A stretch of DNA of 64,000 nt, from NCBI GenBank assembly GCA_963691815.1, contig OY829662.1, forward strand, positions 17,763,776-17,827,775, read 5' to 3'. Positions 48,951 to 64,000 of the stretch are shown here, in pieces. A model generated the notes under the pieces. It was given only the letters and a program-made list of their open reading frames with translations, did not search any database and was not told the DNA's origin. The translations under genes and the position numbers were made by a program. The stretch's first letter is position 1. Every line of letters begins with the position of its first letter. The stretch is from Echiichthys vipera (lineage: Eukaryota; Chordata; Actinopteri; Perciformes; Trachinidae).

Positions 48951-50460
48951 TAAAGTATTTCGATGCAATGACTATTTTTGTACCTATATACACTTTGGTA
49001 TAACGACTTGTACTTAAGTTTAAGCTCTGAGTACTTCTTCCACCACTACTGAATTCTCAAAATGCGTAAAGCTGAATGTTTCCTGCTGCTTTTGACAGGA
49101 CTGAGAAACAAACCCTTTTAAAGGTGGAGACACAAGTTCAGTTTGGACTCATTATACCATAATTGCCTGTTAACGGCTAGACTGGGTGAACCCGGTCAAT
49201 TACACAATATGTGACATGTTAAAGAAAAGGCCCATTATGCACATAATACATAACTGTACACCTACTTACAAATGCCCTTATGGATAACTTCCATTCTTTT
49301 GCCAAATAAATAGGCGAGATCCTGTTTCAGGCACAGGCGGTAATATTCATCTGTCATAGACAACTGTAGGTGCTTTCATTTCTAAGATAGAGGAGAAAAC
49401 ACAACACTCATTTCTCACAGGTTACTGCAACTGCACAGCCTGTTGAAGAGCACCACCAAGAGGAGAGATGGCACATTGAAATCCTGCTGTTCCTGAAGAC
49501 ACTGTAGGGAAACAGGGTTTATTCAGTATCATTTACACCTACAGTGTTTTTGCTGGACTTAAGCACAGTATTGAGGTACTTATAAATTCTATTTCTGATG
49601 GAAATTACCTTTAGTTCCTAATTACTTTAGATTAAGATTTGACATACATAAAACATTTGATCATCAGCGTATATAATGTGATACCTTGTTCAGTGCACCT
49701 ATGTAGCTCTCTTGCTGTCATGCTTCTTTCAGAGACATTAACAGTCAGCTTATTGGGGGCGGGGTCACCACTTCTCTCTAACCTATAAGGGGTCTCCTTG
49801 TTGTTCTCAGCCAATCAGGCTGTAGCTGTCAAAAGCTTAAAAGTGGTCTCTCTATGTGCTGTCAGCTGTCATTCAGCTTCAGGCCTCAGGCGATGTAAAA
49901 CACCCACCTACACCCCATTCACCTCCATGTCTTCAGCATCATCTGGACTCCATACCAGTCATCTCCTCTTCACCACCACCTGTGTCTAGACTCCATCGGG
50001 GGGTATCATGCTCTACCCTCTGCTTCCCTACCCATTCAACATGAAGTCTCGATGGAGCCTAATCGCCAAAGACTCTCATTCAATCACATTTGTCATGCAT
50101 TGTTAAATAAATTCCTACTTTAACATCTCAAACAGAATCATTAAGTCTTCCTGATTAAACTGCTTATTGAATCATTTCGGTCCTTGAGTCTTATTTAAAA
50201 AAAGATCAGCAAGCGCTATGATGATATTCCAACCTTGTTTTAAAAATCCAAATCAGCTGGTGTTATTACGTATTTTCTAAAATCAAGTTGAGTTTTTTAT
50301 ATTTCTTATGCGGAAAATGAATGCAAGTGTCAAGAGTCAATTTCAATTTCAAACAATGACATCTTGAAGTGAAATGTATAGCGCAGAATTATAACGTTGA
50401 ATTCGTAACCAACAAAAGTACATTAGAGAAAGAAATGAAACCACAACTGAATCTTGCCAC

Positions 50461-50466
50461 TTTATT
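50461..50466 (-). terminator. atp6v0a1: Candidate polyadenylation signal for atp6v0a1
   Basis: AATAAA on the minus strand, about 890 bp after the stop codon, followed by a GT-rich stretch (cagttgtggttt). Another AATAAA at 50671-50676 would give a shorter 3' UTR. Confidence 0.45.
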
Positions 50467-50819
50467 GACACAGAGATGCAGAATTAATGCAGGTGGTAAA
50501 TAAATTCTGAGGAGGTAATTCTATTTGAACATGTCTGTTGTATGCCGTTCATACTCTCTAGTGTGACAACAAAGTTTTAACTTATAAAAGAAATCAGTTA
50601 CAGAACATACACCTATAGATTCCCCTTCATTCCCTCCTTGTTGATTGATGAAGAACAAACACAAAGGGCATTTATTACAATGTTAGTGCACAACTCTGGG
50701 TTAAACAGGTGGTTCATCTTATCTTCAAAGCACTGACTGACATCCTGATGTTATATTCCCTTTGGACCTTTATAGCTGTGTGTGGGAGGTCAATGCGCAG
50801 TGAGTTAGATGACAGCAAA

Positions 50820-50845
50820 GTGTGTGTGTGTGTGTGTGCGCGTGT
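50820..50845 (+). repeat. Short (TG)n tract
   Basis: About 26 bp ending in gcgcgtg. Confidence 0.9.
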
Positions 50846-51265
50846 TTTTGTAATCAAACAGGTGAGATGCTCTGTTCAAAACAATGCCAATGTAGGGACA
50901 AAGGGACAATCTGGGTACAACAACGTGGAGAGGACAGACAGGAAAGTTGTTCTTCTGTCACTTCACTCTGAATAAGCATCAGTCAACGTAATCAGTCAAG
51001 ACATTTGCATATAACACCTCATTTATGATCGGTAGTGCAACACGGCCACATAGATTTGCATAAATAATAGTAAACTACATAAAACACAGGTGAAACAAAA
51101 ATGACTTCACTAAGATAAGACACACAACAGATTACATACAGTATATTTTTCAGAGGAATGGATGACGAATAGCAGATGTTGCCGATTTGATTCTAAAAAG
51201 TGTTAAGTTTAAAACAAATGGCAATCCGAAAGATCATTTTATGGAGTGTCACTCATGGAAACTGC

Positions 51266-51291
51266 ATCTCTCTCTCACACACACACACACA
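51266..51291 (+). repeat. Short (CT)n(CA)n tract
   Basis: Compound CT then CA repeat inside the inferred 3' UTR of atp6v0a1. Confidence 0.9.
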
Positions 51292-51354
51292 AAAGAAAAT
51301 CACTATTCAACACCAAACAGATTCTAAAGAGATGAGTGACATTTCTAGAAGATC

Positions 51355-63899
<12,545 letters not shown>

Positions 63900-64000
63900 C
63901 TGCAAGAGAGAAATAACATGTAGTTGTTTAGAGGTGAAGAACCACCTCACCTCTCTTTGTAGGGCCCTGTTACGGCTCTTTACAAAGGGTGGAGATTAAA

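Larger units (their letters stand above)
50467..51354 (-). promoter_or_regulatory. atp6v0a1: atp6v0a1 3' UTR
   Basis: Non-coding sequence after the stop, extent inferred from the downstream poly(A) signal. It includes a CT/CA tract (51266-51291) and a TG tract (50820-50845). Confidence 0.45.

Overview
The window looks like nuclear DNA of a ray-finned fish, probably a spiny-rayed teleost. The evidence is split genes with GT-AG introns, AT-rich spacers, very long CA/TG microsatellites, and several dispersed repeat types I associate with fish genomes (hAT-like elements, a TTAA-flanked miniature transposon family, a tRNA-derived SINE). I see no prokaryotic or viral gene organisation. Identities come from translating the sequence by eye and comparing with remembered family sequences; no search was run.

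Three protein-coding genes are supported. (1) The first two coding exons of an hsd17b1-type short-chain dehydrogenase lie on the minus strand at 69-401; the rest runs off the left edge. (2) A complete seven-exon stk17a-type kinase (DRAK, death-associated protein kinase family) lies on the plus strand at 24690-36159. Its exons join in frame into 369 codons plus stop. (3) Twenty coding exons of the V-ATPase V0 a1 subunit (atp6v0a1) lie on the minus strand at 51355-63899. They give about 775 residues to the stop codon; roughly the first 66 residues lie beyond the right edge. This gene has an 18-nt in-frame microexon and one GC-AG intron.

Layout: 1-401 hsd17b1 5' end; 402-24.3 kb gene-free spacer with transposon relics; 24.3-37.5 kb stk17a with a CpG-rich 5' flank and a long 3' UTR; 37.5-50.4 kb microsatellite-rich spacer; 50.4-64 kb atp6v0a1. 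hsd17b1 and stk17a diverge; stk17a and atp6v0a1 converge. In mammals ATP6V0A1 and HSD17B1 are close neighbours in the same orientation (human 17q21), which supports both calls. The stk17 gene between them, on the opposite strand, is the unexpected part. The three genes have unrelated functions (steroid metabolism, apoptosis-linked signalling, organelle acidification), so nothing here suggests an operon-like system.

The clearest non-genic structure is in the transposons. A 562-bp hAT-like element with a perfect 8-bp target duplication sits inside a copy of another repeat, and a second copy of that host repeat in this window preserves the empty site. I found no evidence of a novel biological system; the more notable items are splicing features, the nested insertion, a perfect intronic palindrome and the gene order.
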